A stretch of 31,685 nt of DNA, taken from NCBI GenBank assembly GCA_030141605.1, contig JAQGDQ010001630.1, positions 1 through 31,685 of the forward strand, written 5' to 3'. This stretch comes from Tubiluchus corallicola. Its lineage: Eukaryota > Priapulida > Priapulimorpha > Priapulimorphida > Tubiluchidae. The translations under genes and the position numbers were made by a program. Below are positions 22,737 to 31,685 of this stretch, one piece after another (the first letter of the stretch is position 1; each line of letters begins with the position of its first letter). The notes under the pieces were generated by a model. That model had not been told where the DNA came from. It made no database searches and saw nothing but the letters and a program-made list of their open reading frames with translations.

Positions 22737-22945
22737 TCAGTCACACAAGAAGAAACCGCCCTGGATCAGGCATAGTCAAGTGATAAATTAATCGTGCACC
22801 CTGGTAACTAATCAGTAACGTCTGGACATACCGCAGTGGACCAGACATAGTCAAGTGATAAATATTTCCGAGCATTCTGAACATTATCAGTCACACATGA
22901 ACAGACCGCACTGGACCAGGCATAGTCAAGTGCTGATAAACATCT
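22737..22945 (+). repeat. Three imperfect direct repeats of about 70-80 bp
   Basis: The core ACCGC.CTGGA.CAGGCATAG followed by TCAAGTG recurs at about 22756, 22830 and 22905. Each copy is preceded by CAGTCACACA- or CAGTAACGT-like sequence. They are diverged and have no coding sense. Confidence 0.75.
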
Positions 22946-23797
22946 GAAGTCATTCAGTCTTATTTCACACAGAACGCAATCAGCTAGATACACCAGCTTT
23001 CGTCTTAAAGATAACTAGGCAATCCAGTCGTAAATATGGTAAAATACTCCACAATCCATTTACTTAATAAGTGGAGTGAGTCGTGGACTGGGCGTGGAGG
23101 ATAAGACTCCACAATAAAAATAGCGAGACTACAAAAACGGTCATGATATTGCAAAAGTTTCCAAACGCTGAAAAAACATTGTCTCGACGCTAGCTCCATC
23201 TCACGGGATTTTTACGAGTTTATAAACATGATACGATGAGCACTAAGGAAATTAAAGCACTTTTCGTTATTACGTTTGATAATTATATAATTACGCGCAA
23301 AAGCTGATGTTTCATAATTATGTGCAAAAGAGGCGTTCTTGAGAATAATGAATAATCAACGCATGACACATTTGCACGTGTAAAGTATGCTAAACACACT
23401 TGATGCTGCATAGTGCGTCTCTATCCTGCCTGGCAACTGTTTATTGCTAGTTAAATTATTACTTGGATAAGCATTTCGATAAACGCGTTCACTGCCTTGG
23501 TTTGAACACTGCGCATGTCAGCAACAATTACTGCGCATGCGCATGTGAAAATTGTGCTTAATTATCGACGACGTTGGCTACAAAATGGTATGAAAATGTC
23601 AGTTTGCAAATGTATTCCGAATCACTGAATCACTTGATCACGTTCCTTGCTTTTGGCGCCACCTGTTGGTCATTTTACTAACTAACAATAATCTGCTCTT
23701 TCCACGCTGATGGGTATCCAGAGCTCGCAGCACTTTCGCAGGTTTTTTCTTTATAAAATTACCCGACAGATGTCGCTAGATGCATGGATTACGTTTG
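22946..23797. other. Probable 3' flank/UTR of the minus-strand exon; otherwise unassigned
   Basis: Contains a minus-strand AATAAA (23445-23440), about 350 bp beyond the stop of the candidate exon at 23798. A GGCGCCACCTGTTGG motif lies at 23655-23669. No other gene was seen. Confidence 0.4.
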
Positions 23798-24049
23798 CTA
23801 TAAAGTTGCACTCATCGTAAATAAGGCACTTAATAATGTCAGGAACACTTGTACGTAAATGCAGAGATTTTTCGTACTAGAGAAACTGCTCTGTCCAGCC
23901 GTAGTGTGTGGAGCTGGTATAACGACGGGATCGTAGTACACCTCGTAATGGAACTTTGGAAACCGGAAGAGGAAGTAGCGTCGTATTCCTCTCTCCATTG
24001 GCATGGGATAGTGCTGAGGCATGTCCATCCATAACCCATCAACACGAAC
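23798..24049 (-). CDS. Candidate terminal exon of an unknown membrane-anchored or secreted protein
   Basis: On the minus strand the acceptor ATTATATTTCCAG ends at 24050. An uninterrupted 83-residue frame then runs to a TAG stop at 23800-23798. It reads VRVDGLWMDMPQHY, PMPMERGIRRYFLFRFPKFH, YEVYYDPVVIP, a polar Ser/Thr linker (TTAGQSSFSSTKN), and a hydrophobic end CIYVQVFLTLLSALFTMSAT. A polar linker followed by a terminal hydrophobic stretch of about 20 residues is the layout of a GPI-anchor signal or a C-terminal tail anchor. Amino-acid composition is gene-like and unlike the neighbouring repeats. Upstream exons would lie above 24060, where I could not find them; the gene may continue beyond the repeats to the right. 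The family is not recognised. Confidence 0.5.
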   Translation of the reverse strand, partial: VRVDGLWMDMPQHYPMPMERGIRRYFLFRFPKFHYEVYYDPVVIPAPHTTAGQSSFSSTKNLCIYVQVFLTLLSALFTMSATL

Positions 24050-24219
24050 CTGGAAATATAATAATGTTAAATGGTTTTGTCTGTTGTCATGGACTAAAGC
24101 AAAGGTGTAGTCCTTATAGTAGTTAGATGAAGAATTGATTCTGTTCTGGATTGAATTTTTTATTGAGTTGTCTCACACAAAAACGATAATCGACAAAGTG
24201 TTAGTGGCAAAGTAGTAGC

Positions 24220-24247
24220 GGGGGTGGGGGTGGTTGGGTGGTAGGGG
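24220..24247 (+). other. Potential G-quadruplex motif
   Basis: Four G runs (5, 5, 3 and 4 G) are separated by loops of 1, 5 and 5 bases, matching the G3+N1-7 pattern. The strand is G-rich overall to about 24275. No function can be inferred. Confidence 0.6.
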
Positions 24248-24414
24248 CTGGTGTAGGTGGTACTGGTGGAGAAACACCGTACGATCACCAAGCATCCACC
24301 CCTCACTCAGAGTACTATGAGTATTAAAAGTGTAAGTTAGTAGCGTTAGTATTTTATTTTAAAAAAGTAACTTATTTTTTTAATTAGAATTCTTATATAA
24401 TTAACACACATGTG

Positions 24415-24593
24415 AACCTATACATACATACATACATACATACACATACATTCATGTACATGCACACATTCTCGCACACATACATACATACATACATACA
24501 TACACACACGCACACACACACGCACATGCACACGCACACACACATGCACACGCACACGCACGCACACACACACACATACACACACATACACAT

Positions 24594-24626
<33 letters not shown>

Positions 24627-24800
24627 TACATACATACATACATACACGCACGCACGCACGCACACACACACACACATACACACACACATACATACATACA
24701 TACACACATACATACATACATACATACATACATACATACATACATACATACATACATACATACATACATACATACATACATACATACACATACACACATA
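24415..24800 (+). repeat. (CATA)n/(CA)n compound microsatellite
   Basis: About 385 bp of CATA tetranucleotides mixed with CACA and CGCA stretches. His/Thr and Cys/Val/Met frames are artefacts. Confidence 0.97.
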
Positions 24801-24969
24801 CATGTGAATCTCAGGGTCTCAATACACTCAGGGTCACTTGCCTAGACATTTCCTCGTAAGAGGAGAGTGTCGTTAGGAATATTGTTTAGAAAATGGCTCT
24901 GAAAATCAGTGGCTAGTGATTTGGCAAAAACAACAACAGAAAAAAAAATTCGTTGTTTCTATACAAGAT

Positions 24970-25203
24970 TTATCATTTTGCCATTTGGGCGATGACTAGT
25001 AATATGGACGCTAGGAAACTGAATCACGCCCCACCAAGAACCAATTAGATGAAATACACGAGAGCAAACAGGGAGACTGTTCAGTTTTAAACACAATTCG
25101 TTAATGTACTCACTGAAAAATGGAGCTACCACACTACCCTGTCGAGCACCATTAGACATTTTAAAAACAATCTCAGATATTTGTAATATGTGTTTTGGTG
25201 AAT
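24970..25203 (-). mobile_element. LINE reverse-transcriptase fragment
   Basis: The minus-strand frame contains KMSNGARQGSVVAPFF (about 25159-25112) followed by EYINELCLKLNSLPV. This matches the non-LTR reverse-transcriptase block whose usual form is SNGVRQG..SP.LF..YI..L. Similarity fades after LNSLPVCSRVFHL. The frame is continuous on its N-terminal side with the in-frame 24-bp minisatellite at 25204-25352. It is 5' truncated and has no other domains. Confidence 0.7.
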
Positions 25204-25352
25204 CACTGGTGTACACTGGGATAGTGTCGCTGACGCACACTAGGATAGTGTCGCTGGTGTACACTGGGATAGTGTCGCTGGTGCACACTGGGATAGTGTC
25301 GCTGGTGCACACTGGGATAGTGTCGCTGGTGCACACTGGGATAGTGACACAG
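25204..25352. repeat. 24-bp minisatellite, about 6 units, in frame with an RT remnant
   Basis: The unit is CTGGTGCACACTGGGATAGT plus GTCG. On the minus strand it reads as the octapeptide DTIPVCTS, repeated directly before the reverse-transcriptase block. Units differ by single bases (GTGTAC, GTGCAC, ACGCAC). Confidence 0.95.
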
Positions 25353-25740
25353 TGACGTTCTACCAGCTGGAGCGAACATTTTAGGTTACTTTTCCAACAA
25401 CGTAACTCTTTCAAATCGGTAAGCGTAATTTTAACTAATGTACAATTTTTTTATGAAAAGTCACTGGGACTTTAAAATTCCGTTGACTTTCCCTTTAAAA
25501 ACACATAATTGCAAAACACTAAAAATCTACAACACCATCTGTCGGCAATTAAAAGAAAATCCACATTTTACAAGAACTAACGATGTTTATTCTGCACCTT
25601 GGCAAATATGAACTGCAATCTACGCTTTTAATAAAAATATGTAACACAGAAATCAAACATTTTGACAAATACGACTTTAAACACCAATCTCGGTTGTTAA
25701 GGGGCCAGATAGTTAAATGACTTAACTTGTCTGATGACTT
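25353..25740. other. Intergenic stretch, nothing recognised
   Basis: AT-rich. One ACCATCTGTCGG motif lies near 25533. No gene seen. Confidence 0.5.
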
Positions 25741-25749
25741 ATAAGTGCT

Positions 25750-25786
25750 TTGTGTGTGTGCGGGGGGGGGGGGGGGTCGGGGGCGG
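25750..25786 (+). repeat. (TG)n followed by a 15-G homopolymer
   Basis: TGTGTGTGTGC is followed by 15 G (25762-25776), then TCGGGGGCGGCG. This is another possible quadruplex or slippage site. Confidence 0.85.
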
Positions 25787-25954
25787 CGTTGCTGGGTCCA
25801 ATTAAAGTAGGCATAAAAAATTGAACATTCATTAAGAAAATGTTCGTGTTTCATGCCAAGTAGATTCTTTTCAAGATCAAACGAATTTATTGCATTCAAA
25901 AAGATTTCGCTTTATGCTACCAAATTATTCATAGAGATGTTGATGTTGATTTTG

Positions 25955-26280
25955 AGAAATTTTTTACTCTTGTGTCTTGCAATAGAACAAGGCAAAATCA
26001 TTCTCTGAAGCTTTTCGTGCGTCGAACAGCTAAAGTATCAATTGGTCAATTTTTCTCAAATCGTGTTGTGCAGATCTGGAACTGATTGCCTGCGTATGTT
26101 GATGGGCACCCCTCGTAACTGCACAAAATATTAAGTTATTTAAAAGCCGCTTATATAAAGTTAAGTTGCTTAAATTCCTTGTGCACAATAGACACATGTA
26201 AGCAGTTAATGTCTTTGTGTGTTTACCAACTCTTGTAAATATTGTATTTGTACAACACAACACAACACAACACAACACAG
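25955..26280 (+). mobile_element. LINE 3' fragment A with (CAACA)n tail
   Basis: The forward frame reads VRRTAKVSIGQFFSNRVVQI, then WN, a stop, and LPAYVDG. This is the FFSNRVVxxWNxLP signature at the end of CR1/L2-like reverse transcriptases, broken by stops. It ends in CAACACAACACAACACAACA at 26258-26278. Fragment B at 26729-26995 is the same sequence in opposite orientation, about 90% identical by eye. Confidence 0.75.
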
Positions 26281-26282
26281 CG

Positions 26283-26395
26283 TTATTAAAACTTTTACAT
26301 TAGAAAGATAAAATCATGCCAAACGTTTCGAGAGGCTGTTGCTGTCATCATCAGTGGTAAATTTACAAATATCCAACCAGTTTATATAGACAGGG
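26283..26395 (-). mobile_element. Hammerhead-ribozyme-like fragment A (Penelope/retrozyme type)
   Basis: Read on the minus strand, TTTACCACTGATGATGACAG (core CTGATGA at 26354-26348) is followed after 11 bases by CGAAACGTTTGGCATG (GAAA at 26329-26326). CTGATGA and GAAA are the two conserved hammerhead core boxes. The CCA before and TGG after the core can pair as stem I. Stem II is poorly paired in this copy. Hammerheads with very short stem III are known from Penelope-like elements and animal retrozymes; assignment here rests on the motif only. Confidence 0.5.
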
Positions 26396-26520
26396 CCTAT
26401 TATGCACTAAATATTAGTGCATGAGTACAATACTAAAATACAGTCTATAATAAGAAACAATATATATAAAACACGTCGGCAAAAAACATGCCAAATACAA
26501 GACTGTGAAAAAGACACAAA

Positions 26521-26728
26521 GATCTCTCTCTCTCTCCCTCCTTCCTCCCTCCCCTCTCTCTCTCTCTCTCTCTCCCTCCCTCACTCTCTCTCGCGCTCTC
26601 TCTCTCTCTTTCTCTCTTTCTCTCTGTCTCTTTCTCTCTCTCTCTCCTTCTCATTCTCTCTTTCTCTCCCTCCTCTCCCTCCCTCCCTCCCTCCGTCCCC
26701 CTCTCTCTCTTTCTCTCTCTTTCTCTCC
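26521..26728 (+). repeat. CT-rich low-complexity array
   Basis: About 200 bp of CTCT/CCCT/TTTC repeats between the copies of GACACAAAGA at about 26512 and 26732. It abuts and truncates the 3' end of LINE fragment B. Confidence 0.9.
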
Positions 26729-26995
26729 AAAGACACAAAGACATTAACTGCTTACATGTGTCTATTGTGTACAAGGAATTTAAGCAAGTTAACTTTATAT
26801 AACCGGTTTTTAAATAACTTAATATTTTGTGCACTTACGAGGGGTGCACCGTCAACATATGCAGGCAGTGAGTTCCAAATCGGTACAGCTCGATTTGAGA
26901 ATAATTGACCAATTGATACTTTAGCTGTTCGACGCACGAAAAGCTTCAGAGAATGATTTTGTCCTGTTCTATTGCAAGATACACGAGTAATACGC
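26729..26995 (-). mobile_element. LINE 3' fragment B, inverted relative to fragment A
   Basis: The minus-strand frame 26937-26752 reads RRTAKVSIGQLFSNRAVPIW, then NSLPAYVDGAPLVS and FKNRLYKVNLLKFLVHNRHM, then stop. This is a cleaner copy of the same reverse-transcriptase C-terminus as fragment A, with no internal stop in this piece. Its 3' end is cut by the CT array, and its 5' end abuts a hammerhead-like fragment. Confidence 0.8.
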
Positions 26996-27002
26996 GATAT
27001 GT

Positions 27003-27118
27003 GCCTATATAAACTGGCTGTATGTTCGTAAATTTACCACTGATGATGACAGCAGCAGCTTGTCCAAACGTCTGGCATGATTTCGACTTTTAAATGTAAA
27101 AGTTTTAATAAAGTTGTG
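27003..27118 (+). mobile_element. Hammerhead-ribozyme-like fragment B (Penelope/retrozyme type)
   Basis: TTTACCACTGATGATGACAG (CTGATGA at 27040-27046) is followed after AGCAGCT by TGTCCAAACGTCTGGCATGA. GACA and TGTC can pair as stem II. The second core box is CAAA instead of GAAA, so this copy should be inactive. The predicted cleavage would follow GTC (27070-27072), with CCA/TGG as stem I. It is an inverted duplicate of 26283-26395. Confidence 0.5.
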
Positions 27119-27899
27119 CTGTTCTTAACTATAAAATAAGATAAGTTCTACATGTTTCAGAGACTGACAAAGGAGTAATTTGAACCGAGGGCTTCGAGAG
27201 CCAAATCACTAGTGAATCTTCTCTCCTAGACGTCGACATATTTTACAATTTTAAATTAGATTACAATTTAGCTGGCTCTAAAACTGACCGTGGGTTGCTT
27301 GCATAAAATTACACATAATCTGAAACAGCTGATAAGAGCAAATCTACCAAGCAGGTGAGAATCGTCGTGTGAATGTATCGTCAATGAAAGTGGAGAATTT
27401 GTCACTTAAAAAGAGGAGAATAAGGAGGATTGTGTTACTAAACCCCCCTCCGTTACATGGCTATCGTCTCGTTTCAAATCATTTGTGTCTGCGTTCCGAC
27501 ATAATCTAATTTCTATGTCTGTTGCTATGATGTTTTCCAGCAAATTTAATTTAGCGGAGTAGCTCATTGTTTTGTTACATTAGCGTTCACGTATGAAATA
27601 GTAAAACCGTCGTAAATTATAATTACGGCGGTCGGGAAAATTTGTGAAAACGTTTAGAGAGCTTTTACGCTCGCCCGCGTTACGCTCGCTGCGTACGAAT
27701 TACCGCGTATATTAGTACGTTAATTGCGAACTGCAAAATTACGGAGACTAGATTAACGGATGGGAAATAAACAGCGTCGAAATGAAATGCTTCTATGCAA
27801 TTATCACGACGGAATTGTTTAGAATCTATCAAGGAGAAATGGAGACAAAATTAAGAACGACTGCAGAACAAGCACGAGACTTGATACAGAAGTTTGGAT
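27119..27899. other. Intergenic stretch, nothing firm
   Basis: No gene seen. A hairpin with arms CCGTCGTAA / TTACGGCGG (one mismatch, 7-base loop) lies at 27607-27631, and ACGCTCGC occurs twice near 27668-27690. These may belong to an unidentified element. Confidence 0.5.
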
Positions 27900-30800
27900 A
27901 CAGTGACATCACTTTTATGTCACGGCAACAGTGACACCTGTATGTCATGGCGACCAGTGACACCTCTTGTATGTCATGGCAACAGTGACACCACTTGTAT
28001 GTCATGGCGACAGTGACACCACTTGTATGTCATGGCGACAGTGACACCACTTGTATGTCATGGCGACAGTGACACCACTTGTATGTCATGGCGACAGTGA
28101 CACCACTTGTATGTCATGGCAACAGTGACACCGCTTGTATGTCATGGCCACAGTGACACCACTTGTATGTCATGGCAACAGTGACACCACTTGTATGTCA
28201 TGGCAACAGTGACACCACTTGTATGTCATGGCAACAGTGACACCACCTGTATGTCATGGCAACATTGACACTACTTGTATGTCATGGCAACAGTGACACC
28301 GCCTGTATGTCATGGCAACATTGACACCACTTGTATGTCATGGCAACAGTGACACCGCCTGTATGTCATGGCCACAGTGACACCGCCTGTATGTCATGGC
28401 AACAGTGACACCACTTGTATGTCATGGCAACAGTGACACCGCCTGTATGTCATGGGGACCAGTGACACCACTTGTATGTCATGGCGACCAGTGACACCTC
28501 TTGTATGTCATGGCGACAGTGACACCACTTGTATGTCATGGCAACAGTGACACCACTTGTATGTCATGGCGACAGTGACACCACCTGTATGTCATGGCAA
28601 CAGTGACACCACTTGTATGTCATGGCAACAGTGACACCACTTGTATGTCATGGCAACAGTGACACCACTTGTACGTCATGGCAACAGTGACACCACTTGT
28701 ATGTCATGGCAACAGTGACACCACTTGTATGTCATGGCAACAGTGACACCACTTGTATGTCATGGCAACAGTGACACCACTTGTATGTCATGGCAACAGT
28801 GACACTACTTGTATGTCATGGCAACAGTGACACCACTTGTATGTCATGGCAACAGTGACACCACTTGTATGTCATGGCAACAGTGACACCACTTGTATGT
28901 CATGGCAACAGTGACACCACCTGTATGTCATGGCGTGGCAACAGTGACACCACTTGTATGTCATGGGGACAGTGACACCACTTGTATGTCATGGCGTGGC
29001 GACAGTGACACCACTTGTATGTCATGGGGACAGTGACACCTCTTGTATGTCATGGCGACAGTGACACCACTTGTATGTCATGGCAACAGTGACACCACTT
29101 GTATGTCATGGCGACAGTGACACCACCTGTATGTCATGGCAACAGTGACACCACTTGTATGTCATGGCAACAGTGACACCACTTGTATGTCATGGCAACA
29201 GTGACACCACTTGTATGTCATGGCGACAGTGACACTGTGTCTATGTCATGGGGACAGTGACACCACTTGTATGTCATGGATACAGTGACATCACTTTTAT
29301 GTCATGGGGACAGTGACCCCACTTGTATGTCATGGCAACAATGACACCACTTGTATGTCATGGCGACAGTGAAAACACTTGTATGTCATGGAAACAATGA
29401 CACCACTTGTATGCACGCAAAAATGACACCACATCATGGCAAAAATGACACCACTTTTATGTCATGGCGACAGACACCACTTGTATAACATGGCAACAGA
29501 CACCACTTGTATCAATCAACAGTGACACCACTTATGTCATGGCAACAATGACAACACTTGAGTCATAGCAACATTTACACCGCCTTTATGTCATGGCAAC
29601 ATTGACACCACCCAAATGTCATAGCGACAGCGACACTGCGTCTATGTCATGGGGACAGTGACACCACTTGTATGTCATGAAACAGTGACCTTGCTGTGTC
29701 TATGTCATGGCGACAGTGACACTGTCCCTGTCATGGGGCTGTTGACACCACTTGTATGTCATGGCGACAGTGACACTGTCTGTATGTCATGGCGACAGTG
29801 ACACTGTGTCTATGTCATGGGGACCAGTGACACCACTTGTATGTCATGGCAACAGTGACACCACCTGTATGTCATGGCAACAGTGACACCACTTGTATGT
29901 CATGGCGACAGTGACACCACTTGTATGTCATGGCAACAGTGACACCACTTGTATGTCATGGCGACAGTGACACCACTTGTATGTCATGGCAACACTGACA
30001 CCACTTGTATGTCATGGCAACAGTGACACCACTTGTGTCAGTCAACAGTGACACCACTTAATAATCGCCTTTGGCAGTGACACCGCTTGTATGTCATGGC
30101 CACAGTGACACCACTTGTATGTCATGGCAACAGTGACACCACTTGTATGTCATGGCAACAGTGACACCACTTGTATGTCATGGCAACAGTGACACCACCT
30201 GTATGTCATGGCAACATTGACACTACTTGTATGTCATGGCAACAGTGACACCGCCTGTATGTCATGGCAACATTGACACCACTTGTATGTCATGGGGACA
30301 GTGACCCCACTTGTATGTCATGGCGACAGTGACACCACTTGTATGTCATGGCAACAGTGACACCACTTGTATGTCATGGCAACAGTGACACCACTTGTAT
30401 GTCATGGCGTGGCGACAGTGACACCACTTGTATGTCATGGGGACGGTGACACCACCTGTATGTCATGGCGTGGCGACAGTGACACTGTGTCTATGTCATG
30501 GGGACAGTGACACCACTTGTATGTCATGGCAACAGTGACACCACCTGTATGTCATGGCGTGGCAACAGTGACACCGCCTGTATGTCATGGCGACAGTGAC
30601 ACCACTTGTATGTCATGGCAACAGTGACACCACTTGTATGTCATGGCGACAGTGACACCACTTGTATGTCATGGCGACAGTGACACCACTTGTATGTCAT
30701 GGCAACAATGACACCACTTGTATGTCATGGCGACAGTGACACCACTTGTATGTCATGGCAACAGTGACACCACTTGTATGTCAAGTCAACAGTGACACCA

Positions 30801-31685
30801 CTTGTATGTCATGGCAACAATGACACCACTTGTATGTCATGGCAACATTGACACCGCCTGTATGTCATGGCAACATTGACACCGCCTGTATGTCATGGCG
30901 ACAGTGACACTGTGTCTATGTCATGGGGACAGTGACACCACTTGTATGTCATGGCGACAGTGACACTGTGTCTATGTCATGGCGACAGTGACACTGTGTC
31001 TATGTCATGGGGACAGTGACACCACTTGTATGTCATGGCGACAGTGACACTGTGTCTATGTCATGGCGACAGTGACACTGTGTCTATGTCATGGCGACAT
31101 TGACACCGTGTCTATGTCATGGGGACAGTGACACCACTTGTATGTCATGGCAGCAGTGACACCACCTGTATGTCATGGCAACAGTGACACCACTTGTATG
31201 TCATGGCGACAGTGACACCACTTGTATGTCATGGCAACAGTGACACCACTTGTATGTCATGGCGACAGTGACACCACTTGTATGTCATGGCAACACTGAC
31301 ACCACTTGTATGTCATGGCAACAGTGACACCACTTGTATGTCAAGTCAACAGTGACACCACTTGTATGTCATGGCAACAGTGACACCACTTGTATGTCAT
31401 GGCGACCAGTGACAACACTTGTATGTCATGGCAACAGTGACACCACTTGTATGTCATGGCCACAGTGACATCACTTGTGATGTCATGGCCACAGTGACAT
31501 CACTTGTATGTCATGGCAACAGTGACACCGCCTGTATGTCATGGCAACAGTGACACCGCCTGTATGTCATGGCAACAGTGACACCGCCTGTATGTCATGG
31601 CGACAGTGACACCACTTGTATGTCATGGCAACAGTGACACCGCCTGTATGTCATGGCAACAGTGACACCGCCTGTATGTCATGGC
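27900..31685. repeat. 28-bp satellite, about 135 units, open at right edge
   Basis: The basic unit is GTGACACCACTTGTATGTCA plus TGGCAACA. Common variants are GGCGACA, GGGGACA and GGCCACA; CACCACCTG, CACCGCCTG and CACTGTGTCTATG. Five units carry an extra GGCGT (28930-30560). TGACA and TGTCA alternate along the strand, giving potential hairpins in every unit. Higher-order copies: 28131-28345 recurs at 30083-30297, and about 29820-30030 recurs at about 31120-31345. The segment 29260-29700 is the most decayed part. Confidence 0.97.

Noticed and set aside
23655-23669. CTCF-like site GGCGCCACCTGTTGG
   Set aside because: Similar GCGCC.CCTG.TGG strings occur in transposon ends, and one short match without context is not enough.
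24393-24807. Cys/Val/Met and His/Thr frames of more than 100 codons
   Set aside because: CATA/CA microsatellite read in different frames.
27900-31685. CRISPR array
   Set aside because: The 28-bp units are adjacent with no unique spacers, in a eukaryotic context; it is a satellite.

Overview
This is a window of AT-rich animal nuclear DNA, most likely from an invertebrate. The evidence is long spliceosomal introns with GT-AG borders, 3' ends of non-LTR retrotransposons, fragments that look like Penelope-type hammerhead elements, a piggyBac-like MITE, and roughly one third of the bases in tandem repeats. Nothing looks bacterial: no operons, no Shine-Dalgarno-led gene runs. The phylum cannot be fixed from this sequence; a marine invertebrate is my working guess.

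Layout. 1-1511 is a 72-bp satellite that runs off the left edge. 1512-9900 holds no convincing gene: short dispersed repeats, a 72-bp minisatellite, a 1-kb CT array with a higher-order repeat, a decayed direct-repeat module (6955-8545) and a GA array. 10050-20068 is the one well supported gene. It has a TATA box, a probable non-coding first exon and five coding exons whose reading frame closes exactly across four introns. The predicted product is an 877-residue secreted, cysteine-free, low-complexity protein: a signal peptide, an Asp/Glu-rich half, an RG-rich His/Gln/Tyr-rich part, and a C-terminal array of twelve 20-residue repeats ending in a Tyr-rich tail. Its introns are full of repeats: LINE 3' ends, a hexamer microsatellite, a TTAA-flanked MITE, a hairpin-rich 21-bp minisatellite and a 64-bp satellite that starts almost at a splice donor.

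20070-27900 is repeat-rich intergenic DNA. It contains one candidate minus-strand terminal coding exon (24049 to 23798) with a hydrophobic C-terminus like a GPI-anchor signal. If real, that gene lies tail-to-tail with the main gene. The same stretch has a reverse-transcriptase remnant with an in-frame 24-bp minisatellite, two LINE fragments in inverted orientation, and two inverted hammerhead-ribozyme-like fragments.

27900-31685 is a 28-bp satellite of well over 100 units that continues past the right edge. It has higher-order duplications and an internal copy of its own left boundary.

The most interesting object is the large secreted repeat protein, a candidate structural, adhesive or mineral-binding matrix protein. 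The function is inference; I recognise no named family.
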